57,857 nucleotides of DNA from NCBI GenBank assembly GCA_964505725.1, contig CAZDJK010000089.1, forward strand, positions 1 through 57,857. Reading direction: 5' to 3'. Positions 23,467 through 33,603 of this stretch are shown in pieces; position 1 is the stretch's first letter; each line of letters opens with the position of its first letter. The notes under the pieces are model-generated. The model worked only from the letters and a program-made list of their open reading frames with translations, was not told the DNA's origin and did no database searches. The stretch is from CAVRJC01 sp964505725. Its GTDB lineage: Bacteria > Actinomycetota > Acidimicrobiia > IMCC26256 > DASPTH01. Position numbers and translations under genes: made by a program.

Positions 23467-25215
23467 TCAACTGGGCGTGTACGTCCAGTCCTCGATGTTC
23501 CAGGTGAAGCCGTCCTGGGTCGGGTTGTCCTGCACGCCGCCGATCGTGCTCTTGAACCCGAGCTGCGTCGGCTTCTGGAACAGCGGGATCACGGTGACGC
23601 TGTTCGTCGCGAGCTGCTGGTCGACCTGGTTGTAGAGGCCGGCGCGCTCGGTCGGGTTCGACTGCGCGTCGGCCTGCTTGAGCAGGGAGTCGACCGCCGG
23701 GTTCTCGATCTTGGTGTAGTTGGCGCCCGAGTAGTCGCAGTTGCCCTTCTTCGCGTTCGCGAGCGAGCACTTCTCGGGGATCGAGGTCGACTGCCAGATG
23801 ATGTTGTTGCCGAAGGGGTCGGGCGAGCCCACCCAGGCGAAGATCAGCGACTGGTAGTCGAAGCCGGGCAGCTTCGTGTCGAGGATGTCGGGCGAGTTGC
23901 GGATCGTCAGCTTGATCCCGACCTTCTTCATCTGGTCCTGGATGATCTGCTGCGCGAGGACCCGCGCCTGGTTGCCCGAGGTGGTGCCGAGGTCGAACGC
24001 GAGCTTCACGCCGTTCTTCGCCCTGACCCCGTCGGGCCCCATCTTCCAGCCCGCGGCGTCGAGCATCGCGTTGGCCCTGGCCACGTCGCCCGACGCGGGG
24101 TAGATGTCCCAGTTCGGCAGGTACTGCGGCTGGTCGGCCATCCACTGCGTGTTCTCGAGCACCTGGGCCTGGTCGTTGGCGTCCTTCACCACCCGGTCGA
24201 CGATCTGTTGACGCGGCATCGCGGTCGCGATCGCCTTGCGGACGGCGAGGTCGTCGAGGCCGGGCACCGTCGACAGCATGTCGAAGTGCTCCCACTGGGG
24301 GCCGAGGGTGGTCTCGTACTTCGCGCCCGGCACCGCCTCGATCTTCTTGCGCAAGCCGATCTGGTTCTGCGGGTAGATCATGTCGACCTCGCCGGCCCGG
24401 AACGCGTTGAGCTCCGAGCTCGAGTCGATGGTCGGGACGAAGACGACCTTGGGCACCTGCGCGTGCGTGCCCCAGTAGTTCGGGTTCGGCACGAGCATCA
24501 CCTGCTGGTCGGGGGTGAACGACTGCACCATCATCGGCCCGCTGCTGATCGGCTGCTTCGTCTTCGGGTCGCAGATGCAGGTGTTCCAGACCTTGTTGAA
24601 GTTCTGGCCCGCCAGGATGTGCTCGGGCAGCACGCCGGTGCTCGTCCCCGCCCAGAGGTCACGGAACGGCGCGAACGGCGCCTTGAACACCATCTGGAAC
24701 TCGGTCGGGCTGACGACGTTGAACGCGCTGATCTGGTCGTAGCCGTCGCGCGTCACCACGTTGTTCTTCGGGTTCATGATCGTCTCGTACGTGAACTTGA
24801 AGTCCTCGGCGGTGAGCGGCACGTTGTCCGACCACTTGGCGTCGGGCCGGATCGTGCAGTCGACGGTGAACGGCGTCGAGGCGGTGACCGAGCAGTCCTT
24901 CGAGAACAGCCACGGCTGGTAGGAGAAGTCAGGCATCAGCCGGTAGCCGCGTGCGAGCGCCGGGCCGACGATCATCGCGGTCCACTCGCCGTTGCCCTGC
25001 GCGGTCATGTCGTTGAGGACAGACGGGAACTCCTCGGCGCCGATCGTGATCGCCTGCGACTTGGCCGCCGACTTGACCGTCCGGGCGGCGCCCGCGCTGG
25101 TCGCGAGCGAGGCGCTGGTCACGAGTGCGATCGCACCGGTCAGGAGGCCGACGACGGCGCGGCGCGCGCGTCGGGGGGTCGTCGTGGTTCCGAGAGTGTT
25201 CGTCATGTGCCCCAT
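23467..25215 (-). CDS. oppA: Peptide ABC transporter substrate-binding protein (SBP family 5)
   Basis: A 582-residue family 5 extracellular solute-binding protein (SBP_bac_5). The signal peptide has a basic RRARRA start, core VVGLLTGAIALVTSASLATS and likely signal-peptidase I cleavage after SAGA. There is no lipobox cysteine, which is unusual for a Gram-positive binding protein. Family signatures include the segment around DCTIRPDAKWSDNVPLTAED and the C-terminal half with a second lobe. The start is ATG-type at 25215, or codon 4 (MTNTLG, 25206). It is first in the oppABCDF operon. Confidence 0.9.
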   Translation of the reverse strand: MGHMTNTLGTTTTPRRARRAVVGLLTGAIALVTSASLATSAGAARTVKSAAKSQAITIGAEEFPSVLNDMTAQGNGEWTAMIVGPALARGYRLMPDFSYQPWLFSKDCSVTASTPFTVDCTIRPDAKWSDNVPLTAEDFKFTYETIMNPKNNVVTRDGYDQISAFNVVSPTEFQMVFKAPFAPFRDLWAGTSTGVLPEHILAGQNFNKVWNTCICDPKTKQPISSGPMMVQSFTPDQQVMLVPNPNYWGTHAQVPKVVFVPTIDSSSELNAFRAGEVDMIYPQNQIGLRKKIEAVPGAKYETTLGPQWEHFDMLSTVPGLDDLAVRKAIATAMPRQQIVDRVVKDANDQAQVLENTQWMADQPQYLPNWDIYPASGDVARANAMLDAAGWKMGPDGVRAKNGVKLAFDLGTTSGNQARVLAQQIIQDQMKKVGIKLTIRNSPDILDTKLPGFDYQSLIFAWVGSPDPFGNNIIWQSTSIPEKCSLANAKKGNCDYSGANYTKIENPAVDSLLKQADAQSNPTERAGLYNQVDQQLATNSVTVIPLFQKPTQLGFKSTIGGVQDNPTQDGFTWNIEDWTYTPS

Positions 25216-25314
25216 GTCCCCAGCTGCCGCCGAATTGTGGACGGCGCTCTCGGGCGCCGCGCGGATACACCCGAAGCGTTGGTTCGGCAGCCGCCGGGGC
25301 CGACTTGAGAGCTC

Positions 25315-25548
25315 TCAGGACACGCGCAGGGCGAGGAGCTCGGTGGAGAAGATGAAGATGATGCAGGTGATGACGGTGAGACGGTCGAGGTTGCGCTCGA
25401 CCACCGTCGACCCGGCCATCGATCCGCCCAATTGCCCCCCGCCGAACATATCGGACAATCCTCCGCCGCGTCCCGAGTGGAGGAGGATCAGGAAGATGAG
25501 CGTGAACGCGCTCGCCACGTTGAAGAAGAGGATGACGACGTTGACCAT
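25315..25548 (-). CDS. secG: Preprotein translocase subunit SecG
   Basis: A 77-residue protein with two membrane helices around the conserved loop: LIFLILLHSGRGGGLSDMFG then GSTVVERNLDRLTVITC. This is the SecG fingerprint. It assists SecYE during protein export. It follows tpiA on the same strand after an 83-base spacer, the usual gap-pgk-tpiA-secG arrangement. Confidence 0.93.
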   Translation of the reverse strand: MVNVVILFFNVASAFTLIFLILLHSGRGGGLSDMFGGGQLGGSMAGSTVVERNLDRLTVITCIIFIFSTELLALRVS

Positions 25549-25631
25549 GGCGGCGACACTTTACCGGGCCGACCCGCCCCTTTCCCGCGCGGACGAGTCG
25601 CCGCGGAGGAATCGCCGCGGAGGAATCCCCG

Positions 25632-26423
25632 TCATCCCCGGTACCGCACGATGCGGGCGAAATCGTCGGGGTCGAGGGAGGCGCCGCCGACGAGCGCCCC
25701 GTCGATCTCGGGCATCGCCATGAGCTCGGCGATGTTGCCCGGCTTCACGCTCCCGCCGTACTGGATGCGGATCGCCTCGGCGGTGGCGCGGTCGTAGATC
25801 TCGCGGAGCGCGCCCCGGATCACGCCGATAGTGGCGTCGGCGTCGTCGGGGGTCGCGTTGCGCCCGGTGCCGATCGCCCAGATCGGCTCGTACGCCACCA
25901 CGCACCGCGCCGCCTCGACCGCCTTGACCTGCGCGAACGCGGCGCGGGTCTGCGAGGTCACCCGCGCGTCGGTGACGCCCGCCTCGCGCTCGTCGAGCGT
26001 CTCGCCCACGCAGACGATCGGCGTCATCGCGTGCGCGAGCACGGCGCGCGCCTTCCGGTTCACCATCTCGTCGGTCTCGCCGAAGAGCTGGCGGCGCTCC
26101 GAATGGCCCACGATCACGTACTGCACCCGCAGCTTCGCCAGCATCGGCGGGCTCACCTCGCCCGTGAACGCGCCCTCGTTCTCCCAGTGGCAATTCTGCG
26201 CACCGAGCTGGATCGGGAGCCTGTCGGCGTCGATGAGCGTCTGCAGCGTACGGAGGTCTGTGAACGGCGGGCACACGACCACGTCGCACGCCTCGTAGTC
26301 GGCCGGATCCAGCGCGTACGAGAGCTTCTGCACCACCTGGATGGCCACGAAGTGGTCGTGGTGCATCTTCCAGTTCCCCGCGATGATCGGCTTGCGCGCG
26401 GTACCGGGTGCGGGATCAGGCAC
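25632..26423 (-). CDS. tpiA: Triosephosphate isomerase
   Basis: A 263-residue TIM barrel that interconverts dihydroxyacetone phosphate and glyceraldehyde 3-phosphate. The substrate lysine is in IIAGNWKMHHDH near residue 18, the histidine in VIVGHSERRQLFG near 100, and the glutamate base in VVAYEPIWAIGTGR near 172. Phosphate-binding GGSV and VGGASL loops lie near the C terminus. The GTG start at 26423 overlaps the pgk stop by eight bases; the longer ORF start at 26477 lies inside pgk and is rejected. Confidence 0.94.
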   Translation of the reverse strand: MPDPAPGTARKPIIAGNWKMHHDHFVAIQVVQKLSYALDPADYEACDVVVCPPFTDLRTLQTLIDADRLPIQLGAQNCHWENEGAFTGEVSPPMLAKLRVQYVIVGHSERRQLFGETDEMVNRKARAVLAHAMTPIVCVGETLDEREAGVTDARVTSQTRAAFAQVKAVEAARCVVAYEPIWAIGTGRNATPDDADATIGVIRGALREIYDRATAEAIRIQYGGSVKPGNIAELMAMPEIDGALVGGASLDPDDFARIVRYRG

Positions 26424-27624
26424 GGAGGGCCTCCAGGCCGGGCAGGTCGCCCCGTTCGATGTACTCGAGAGTGGCACCGCCGCCGGTGCTCACGTGGTCG
26501 ACGCGGTCGGCGAGGCCGAACGAGCGGATCGCCGCCGCGCTGTCGCCGCCGCCGACCACGGTGAAGCCTGCGCTCGCGGCCACCGCTTCGGCCACCCGCC
26601 TCGTGCCGGCGGCGAACGGCGCCCGCTCGAAGAGGCCCATCGGGCCGTTCCAGAGCACGCTCGCGGCGCCCGCGATCTCGGCCGCGTAGGCGTCGGCCGT
26701 GGCGGGGCCGATGTCGAGCCCCTGCCACCCGTCGGGGATCTCACCCACCGGCACGATCTCTCCCACCGACACGACCTCACCCACCGACACGATCTCTCCC
26801 TCCGGCATGTCAATGGTCTCGCGCGCGATCACGACGTCGGAGGGGACGACGACGCGCCCGGTCTCGAGCAGCCGGCGGCACTCGTCGACCATGTGCGGCT
26901 CGACGAGCGAATCGCCCGTCGATTCGCCCCGAGCGAGGAGGAAGGTGAACATCATCGCCCCACCGATCAGGATGCGGTCGCAGCGCGCGAGGAGCTGGTG
27001 GACGACACCGAGCTTGTCGCTCACCTTGACCCCGCCGAGGACGGCCACGAAGGGGCGGGCGGGGTCCTCCAGCAGCCGGGAGAGCGCGTCGACCTCGCGG
27101 AACAGGAGCCGCCCGCCCGCATGGGGCAGCACCCGGGGCGGGCCGACGATCGAGGCGTGCGACCGGTGGGAGGCGCCGAACGCGTCGTTCACGTAGGCGT
27201 CGGCGAGGTCGGCGAGGTTGGTGCAGAAGGCGGGATCGCACGCCTCCTCGCCCGGCTCGAACCGCAGGTTCTCGAGCAGGATCACGTCGCCGGGGCCCGC
27301 CGACGCGACGAGCGGCTCCACCCGCGGCCCCACCACCGCCGGCGCCAGCACCACCTCGGTGCCGAGCAGCTCCCCCAGGCGACGCGCCACCGGCGCCAGC
27401 GAGAGCGCCGGATCCACGCCCTTCGGCCGCCCGAGGTGGCCGCACAGCACGACCACCGCATCGCGCGCACGCAACCACTCGATGGTCGGGAGCACCGTCG
27501 TGAGCCGCAGGTCGTCGGCGACGCGCTTGTCGGTGCCCTCGCCCGTCATCGGCGTGTTGCAGTCGACGCGCACGAGCACGCGTGTGCCGCGGCGCAGCCG
27601 CAGGTCCTCGAGCGCCGGGATCAC
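26416..27624 (-). CDS. pgk: Phosphoglycerate kinase
   Basis: A 402-residue glycolytic kinase. Seen motifs: VLVRVDCNTPM at the N terminus, CGHLGRPKGVD, YVNDAFGASHRSHAS, the hinge LGGVKVSDKLGV, and the nucleotide-site VVGGGDSAAAIRSFG with STGGGATLEYIERG near the end. The GTG at 27624 (VIPALEDLRLRRG) is chosen as seven bases after the gap stop; the longer frame upstream is shadow. An unusual insert of three hexapeptides (VSVGE type) sits before IPDGWQGLDIGP, made by an 18-base tandem repeat. Confidence 0.94.
   Translation of the reverse strand: MIPALEDLRLRRGTRVLVRVDCNTPMTGEGTDKRVADDLRLTTVLPTIEWLRARDAVVVLCGHLGRPKGVDPALSLAPVARRLGELLGTEVVLAPAVVGPRVEPLVASAGPGDVILLENLRFEPGEEACDPAFCTNLADLADAYVNDAFGASHRSHASIVGPPRVLPHAGGRLLFREVDALSRLLEDPARPFVAVLGGVKVSDKLGVVHQLLARCDRILIGGAMMFTFLLARGESTGDSLVEPHMVDECRRLLETGRVVVPSDVVIARETIDMPEGEIVSVGEVVSVGEIVPVGEIPDGWQGLDIGPATADAYAAEIAGAASVLWNGPMGLFERAPFAAGTRRVAEAVAASAGFTVVGGGDSAAAIRSFGLADRVDHVSTGGGATLEYIERGDLPGLEALRA
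26741..26812. repeat. 18-base tandem repeat, four units, inside pgk
   Basis: Unit CTCACCCACCGGCACGAT at 26741, followed by close copies from 26759 and 26777 and a more divergent fourth from 26795. It encodes EIVSVGE-type hexapeptides in a surface loop of Pgk and keeps the frame. Confidence 0.88.
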
Positions 27625-27631
27625 GGGATCC

Positions 27632-28657
<1,026 letters not shown>

Positions 28658-28694
28658 GTAGCCCTCCTACTGGCTTGCAGGAATCCCCCAATGA

Positions 28695-29591
28695 TCACAG
28701 CAGAGCCGCCAGCGCTTCTGCCACTCGTGCCGGGTCGTGCGCGAGCCCGTCGGCGCGCGCGAGGTCGGCGCCGACCGGCTCCACGCCGCGCGCCCGGATC
28801 GCGGTCTCGTCGACCGCGAGCGCGCCGTCCCGCGCGTAGAGGAACGTGTCGACTCGGCAGCCGTGGTCGAGCACCGCCTCGAGGTGCCCGGTCCCGTCCA
28901 CGCCCGCGGTCTCGGGGATCTGGGGCCGCAGGTTCGCCATCTGCACCACCCGCCCCGGTGCGGCAGCGATCGCGGCGCGCAGCTCGGCCACGCAGAGCAC
29001 CGGGAGCAGGCTCGTGTAGAGCGAGCCGGGCGCGAGCACCACCTGGTCGGCCACCGAGATCGCCGCGACCGCGTCGGGGCACGCGCTCGCGTCGCCCGGG
29101 ACCAGCTCGACCCGGCTGATGCCCTGGCTGTTCTCCACCGCGACCTGACCCTGGACCTCGACGCCCGTGCCGTCGGTGGCCTTGAGCACCACCCGCTCGG
29201 TGGTGGCGGGCAGCACCCGACCGACCGCTCGCAGCGCGCGCCCGGCCTCCGCGAGCGCGGCGGTGAAGTCGCCTAGCGACTCCGCGAGCCCGGCGAGGAC
29301 GAGGTTCCCGAGCGCGTGACCGTCGAGGTCGCCGCCGGCGAAGCGATGCTCGAACGCGTGCGCCCACGCCTCGTCGTCGGCGAGCGCGACGAGACAGCGG
29401 CGCAGGTCGCCCGGCGGCAGCACCCCCAGCTCGCGGCGGAGCCGACCCGACGATCCGCCGTCGTCGGCGACGCTCACCACCGCGGTGACCGAGCCCGCGT
29501 ACCGGCGGATACCGCTCAGCACCGCGGCCAGCCCGTGCCCGCCCCCGAGCGCGACCACCTTCGGACTGGAGTTCATCCCCTCCCGGTTCAT
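28695..29591 (-). CDS. yvcK: YvcK/CofD-like protein (gluconeogenesis factor family)
   Basis: A 298-residue YvcK-family protein. VVALGGGHGLAAVLSGIRRY at the N terminus, then SVADDGGSSGRLRRELGVLP and PGDLRRCLVALA, a GHALGNLVLAGL block and VVLAPGSLYTSLLPVL form the UDP-sugar-binding CofD fold. YvcK homologues bind UDP-GlcNAc and influence carbon flux and cell wall growth. ATG 29591 overlaps the rapZ stop (ATGA); a second ATG at 29576 is possible. It is part of uvrC-rapZ-yvcK. Confidence 0.92.
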   Translation of the reverse strand: MNREGMNSSPKVVALGGGHGLAAVLSGIRRYAGSVTAVVSVADDGGSSGRLRRELGVLPPGDLRRCLVALADDEAWAHAFEHRFAGGDLDGHALGNLVLAGLAESLGDFTAALAEAGRALRAVGRVLPATTERVVLKATDGTGVEVQGQVAVENSQGISRVELVPGDASACPDAVAAISVADQVVLAPGSLYTSLLPVLCVAELRAAIAAAPGRVVQMANLRPQIPETAGVDGTGHLEAVLDHGCRVDTFLYARDGALAVDETAIRARGVEPVGADLARADGLAHDPARVAEALAALL

Positions 29592-30478
29592 CCCTCCCGC
29601 TCCACGTCGCGGTGGACCACGTTGGTGGTCGCGCCCATGCGGTCGAGCATCGCCGCGAGCTCGCACGCGATGACGACGCTGCGGTGCCGGCCGCCGGTGC
29701 ACCCGACGCCGATCGAGAGGTACGACTTGCCCTCGCGCTCGTACGCCGGGAGCAGCAGCGCGAAGAGACGCTCGAGCTCGTCGAGGAACGCCTGCGTCTC
29801 GGGGTTGCCGAGCACGTAGTCGCGCACCGCGGGGTCGGTGCCCGACAGCGGGCGCAGCTCGTCGATCCAGTGCGGGTTGGGCAGGAAGCGGCAGTCGAAC
29901 ACGAGGTCGACGTCGACGGGCAGGCCGTGCTTGTACCCGAACGACACCACGCTGACCGGCAGCGTCGCCCGTCCCCGTTCGCCGCCGAACAGCGCGAGCA
30001 CACGTTCCCGCAGCTCGTGCACGTTCAGCTCGGACGTGTCGACGACGAAGTCGGCGCGTCCTTTGAGCGCGCCGAGGCGGCCCCGTTCGCGGGTGATCCC
30101 CACCGACACGCGCTCGTCCGGCGCGAGCGGGTGCTTGCGGCGCGTCGCCTCGTACCGGCGCACCAGCACCTCGTCGGCGGCGTCGAGGAAGAGCATGCGG
30201 GTCTCGGCGCCCTCGGCCCGGAGCCGTTCCAGCGCGCCCTGGAGCTGGTCCATGAACTCACCGGCGCGGACGTCCACCACCATCGCGAACCGGCGGCCCT
30301 TGCCGCGGGCGAGCTCGGCGACGTCGCCGATCAGCTCCGGCGGGAGATTGTCGATCACGAAGAAGCCGAGGTCCTCGAGCACGTCGGCGGCGGTCGAGCG
30401 CCCCGCGCCCGACATGCCGGTGATCACGGTGACGTCGAGGTCGGTGACGTCGAGGTCGGTCACGTCCAGGTCGGTCAC
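29588..30478 (-). CDS. rapZ: RapZ/YvcJ-family nucleotide-binding protein
   Basis: A 296-residue RapZ-family ATP/GTP-binding protein. The P-loop reads ITGMSGAGRSTAADVLEDLG; arginine replaces the usual lysine, which I recall as common in actinobacteria. It is followed by FFVIDNLPPELIGDVAELA, and the C-terminal domain has VVSFGYKHGLPVDVDLVFDC, RFLPNPHW and the IGVGCTGGRHRSV loop. The GTG at 30478 overlaps the uvrC stop (GTGA). The first 17 residues are three copies of DLDVT from a 15-base repeat that includes the start region, so the native N terminus may be shorter. Confidence 0.93.
   Translation of the reverse strand: MTDLDVTDLDVTDLDVTVITGMSGAGRSTAADVLEDLGFFVIDNLPPELIGDVAELARGKGRRFAMVVDVRAGEFMDQLQGALERLRAEGAETRMLFLDAADEVLVRRYEATRRKHPLAPDERVSVGITRERGRLGALKGRADFVVDTSELNVHELRERVLALFGGERGRATLPVSVVSFGYKHGLPVDVDLVFDCRFLPNPHWIDELRPLSGTDPAVRDYVLGNPETQAFLDELERLFALLLPAYEREGKSYLSIGVGCTGGRHRSVVIACELAAMLDRMGATTNVVHRDVEREG
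30431..30475. repeat. 15-base tandem repeat, three units, at the rapZ start
   Basis: GACGTCGAGGTCGGT twice (30431-30445, 30446-30460) and CACGTCCAGGTCGGT (30461-30475). In frame, encoding DLDVT three times at the RapZ N terminus. Confidence 0.92.
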
Positions 30479-32331
30479 GACCGCGCCGCCGGCTCGTGGA
30501 GGCGCGCGTGCAGGGCCCGTCCGACCCGCTCCGGCAGCCAGGGGATGTCCACCAGCTCCGTTTCGGTGAGCGCGCGGAGTCGCTTGACCGATCCGTGCTC
30601 CCGGAGCAGCCGGGCCCGGCGCGTCGGACCGAGGCCGGGGACGTCGTCGAGCACCGACTTCGTCATCTTCTTCGCCCGCAGCTGCCGGTGGTAGGTGATC
30701 GCGAACCGGTGCGCCTCGTCACGCACCTGCTGCAGCAGGTAGAGGGCCTCGGAGTCACGCGGGATCCGCACCGGGTCCGGGTCGCCCGGGAGGTACACCT
30801 CCTCGAACCGCTTGGCCAGGCTGGCGACGCAGATGTCCTCGAGACCGAGATCCTCGAGCACCCGCACCGCGACCGCGAGCTGGCCCTTGCCGCCGTCGAC
30901 GAGCAGCAGGTTCGGCGGGTACGAGAACCGCTTGCCCTTGCGCGCGCCCTCGTCGCGTTCCTCGAGGTAGCGCCGGAACCGGCGGGTCAGCGCCTCCTCC
31001 ATGGCCGCGAAGTCGTCCTGCCCCCCCTGGTGGCGGATGCGGAACCGCCGGTAGTCCTGGCGCTTGGGCAGGCCGTCCTCCATCACCACCATCGACGCCA
31101 CGATCTCGCTGCCCTGGAGGTTCGACACGTCGAAGCACTCGATGCGCAGCGGCGCCTCCGGGAGGTGGAGCGCGTCCTGCAGCGCGACGAGCGCCCGAGC
31201 ACGCGCGTTGTGGTCGGAGGCCCGCTGCAGCTTGTGCCGGTTGAACGCCTCGGCGGCGTTCTGTGTGACCGTGCCGAGCAGCGCGCGCTTAGCGCCGCGC
31301 TGCGGTACGCGCACGCGCACCCGCGCGCCACGCGTCTGGGTGAGGAACTCCTCGTAGAGGGCGACGTCGTCGGGGGCATCGGGCACGAGCACCTCGCGCG
31401 GGACGTCGTCGGCCTCGGCGCCGCCGTAGAGCTGCTCGAGCAGACGGCCCACGAGCTCGGAGCGGGCGAGGTCCTCCACCTTGTCGACCACCAGGCCCTT
31501 CCGGCCGACGACTCTGCCCCGCCGCACGAAGAACACCTGCACCGACGCTTCCAGCTCGTCCTCGACGATCCCGATCGCGTCGTAGTCCTCTTCCTTGGCG
31601 TCGACCATCTGCTGGCGCTCGATCGCCTTGCGCACCGAGACGATCTGGTCGCGCAGCCGCGCCGCCCGCTCGAACTCGAGCGTGTCGCTCGCCTCGTGCA
31701 TCCTCTTGTCGAGGCGGTCGAGGATCGGCGAGGTCTCGCCGTCGAGGAACTGGATCAGCTCCTTGACCAGGCCGTCGTACTCCTCGTGGGTGACCGCGCC
31801 GACGCACGGTGCCGCGCACTTCTCGATGTGCGCGTACAGGCACGGGCGGCCGAGCCGGTGGTACCGGTCGAACTTGCCACGGGTGCAGGTGCGGATCGGG
31901 AACGTCCGCAGCAGCAGGTCGAGGGTCTCCCGGATCGCGTACGCGTGGGCGTAGGGCCCGAAGTAGCGCACGCCCTTCCGCTTGGCGCCGCGCATCACCA
32001 TGGCGCGGGGCCATTCCTCGTCGAGCGTGATCGCGAGGTACGGGTAGGACTTGTCGTCCTTCAGCCGGATGTTGAAGCGGGGCCGGTGCCGCTTGATGAG
32101 GTTGAACTCGAGGAAGACCGCCTCCACCTCGTTGCGGACCGCGATCCACTCGACGGTGTCGGACGCCGCCACCATCTGGCGGGTGCGGTCGGAGAGGCCG
32201 GTGCCGAAGTACGACATCACCCGGCTGCGGAGGCTCTTCGCCTTCCCGACGTAGAGGACCCGGCCGCGCCCGTCCTTGAACTGGTACGAGCCCGGCGCGT
32301 CCGGGATCGACGACGGTTCGGGCCGGTCCAC
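30475..32331 (-). CDS. uvrC: Excinuclease ABC subunit C
   Basis: A 618-residue UvrC, the incision nuclease of nucleotide excision repair. The GIY-YIG domain (PGSYQFKDGRGRVLYVGKAK, then SLRSRVMSYF) is at about 9-90. The Cys-containing region RPCLYAHIEKCAAPCVGA follows, then a UVR segment (LEFERAARLRDQI) near 200. The RNase H-like C-terminal nuclease carries RIECFDVSNLQGSEIVASMV and LLLVDGGKGQLAVA, and helix-hairpin-helix motifs are at the end (LDDVPGLGPTRRARLLREHG). GTG 32331 gives a normal family length; the frame upstream to 32760 is antisense to nadA and rejected. Confidence 0.94.
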   Translation of the reverse strand: MDRPEPSSIPDAPGSYQFKDGRGRVLYVGKAKSLRSRVMSYFGTGLSDRTRQMVAASDTVEWIAVRNEVEAVFLEFNLIKRHRPRFNIRLKDDKSYPYLAITLDEEWPRAMVMRGAKRKGVRYFGPYAHAYAIRETLDLLLRTFPIRTCTRGKFDRYHRLGRPCLYAHIEKCAAPCVGAVTHEEYDGLVKELIQFLDGETSPILDRLDKRMHEASDTLEFERAARLRDQIVSVRKAIERQQMVDAKEEDYDAIGIVEDELEASVQVFFVRRGRVVGRKGLVVDKVEDLARSELVGRLLEQLYGGAEADDVPREVLVPDAPDDVALYEEFLTQTRGARVRVRVPQRGAKRALLGTVTQNAAEAFNRHKLQRASDHNARARALVALQDALHLPEAPLRIECFDVSNLQGSEIVASMVVMEDGLPKRQDYRRFRIRHQGGQDDFAAMEEALTRRFRRYLEERDEGARKGKRFSYPPNLLLVDGGKGQLAVAVRVLEDLGLEDICVASLAKRFEEVYLPGDPDPVRIPRDSEALYLLQQVRDEAHRFAITYHRQLRAKKMTKSVLDDVPGLGPTRRARLLREHGSVKRLRALTETELVDIPWLPERVGRALHARLHEPAARS

Positions 32332-32484
32332 GTGCCCATTGTCGCGGCTCGGGACTACGATGGATGCAGATCGGGCCTGGTATTCCCGGTCACATATCGG
32401 TTCCGCGGCCGACAACCCCGCGGTGGGCGACCAGGCTGTCCCCGCCGGCCACGAGCGGAGCCTCATACCCCTCGGGGGATTCAC

Positions 32485-33603
32485 ATGCTTCGACTCCAGG
32501 CTCCCCTGCCGGACCGCTACACCCTCGCGTCGCCGGACGAGCTCGACGAGTGGATCGGCGCCGCCAAGGCCGACCTCGGCGAACGGCTCCTGATCCTCGG
32601 GCACCACTACCAGCGCGACGAGGTGATCAAGTGGGCCGACGCCCGTGGCGACTCGTTCCGCCTCGCCCGCTTCGCCGCCGACAACCACCGGGCCACCGAC
32701 ATCGTCTTCTGCGGCGTGCACTTCATGGCCGAGTCCGCCGACGTGCTCACCGGCCCGCACCAGAGGGTGGTGCTCCCCGACCTCAACGCCGGCTGTTCGA
32801 TGGCCGACATGGCCGACACCGACCAGGTCGAGGAGTGCTGGGAGGCCCTAGCCGCCGTCACCGATGTCGAGCGCATCGTGCCCGTCACCTACATGAACTC
32901 GGCGGCGGCCCTGAAGGCGTTCGTGGGCGACCACGGCGGTGCGGTGTGCACCTCGTCGAACGCCCGTGCCGTCCTCGAGTGGGCGCTGGCCAAGGGGACG
33001 CCGGGGGGGGTCCCGGGAGAGACCAAGGTGCTGTTCTTCCCCGACCAGCACCTCGGCCGCAACACCGCGTTCGCGATGGGATACCCCGAGAGCACGATGC
33101 GGGTGTGGGATCCGCGCCACGAGCTCGGCGGGCTCGAGGAGCGCGACGTCAAGGAGGCGACGTTCCTCCTGTGGAAGGGCCACTGCTCGGTCCACCAGCG
33201 GTTCCGGCCCGAGCACGTGGAGGCGTTCCGCGCCGAGCACCCCGACGGCATCGTGATCGTGCACCCGGAATGCGCACACGACGTGGTCGAGCTCGCCGAC
33301 CGGGCCGGCTCCACCGAGCGCATCCTCGACTGGGTGGAGACCGCGGAGCCCGGCACCACGATCGGCGTCGGGACCGAGATCCACATGGTGCAGCGCATGG
33401 CGCACGAGCACCCGCACCTCACGGTGGTCTCGCTCGACCCCCTGATCTGCCCGTGCTCCACCATGTTCCGCATCGACGGCCCGCACCTCGCGTGGTGCCT
33501 CGAGGCGCTCGTGCGCGGCGAAGTGGTGAATCAGATCTCGGTCGACCCCGCCACCGCGGAGTCGGCCCGCGTCGCGCTCCAGCGCATGCTCGACATCACC
33601 TGA
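32485..33603 (+). CDS. nadA: Quinolinate synthase
   Basis: A 372-residue NadA that condenses iminoaspartate and dihydroxyacetone phosphate to quinolinate for NAD synthesis. ILGHHYQRDEVIKWAD near the N terminus is characteristic. The three cluster-binding cysteine positions are in DIVFCGVHFMAESADVL, VIVHPECAHDVVEL and PLICPCSTM. YMNSAAALKAF and GVGTEIHMVQRM are also conserved. ATG 32485 follows CGGGGGAT. It is divergent from uvrC and its last 73 bases overlap a glycosyltransferase gene on the other strand. No nadB or nadC is present nearby. Confidence 0.94.
   Translation: MLRLQAPLPDRYTLASPDELDEWIGAAKADLGERLLILGHHYQRDEVIKWADARGDSFRLARFAADNHRATDIVFCGVHFMAESADVLTGPHQRVVLPDLNAGCSMADMADTDQVEECWEALAAVTDVERIVPVTYMNSAAALKAFVGDHGGAVCTSSNARAVLEWALAKGTPGGVPGETKVLFFPDQHLGRNTAFAMGYPESTMRVWDPRHELGGLEERDVKEATFLLWKGHCSVHQRFRPEHVEAFRAEHPDGIVIVHPECAHDVVELADRAGSTERILDWVETAEPGTTIGVGTEIHMVQRMAHEHPHLTVVSLDPLICPCSTMFRIDGPHLAWCLEALVRGEVVNQISVDPATAESARVALQRMLDIT

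Noticed and set aside
30496..32484. N-terminal extension of nadA of more than 600 codons
   Set aside because: It is antisense to uvrC; NadA similarity begins exactly at ATG 32485 with a ribosome site.
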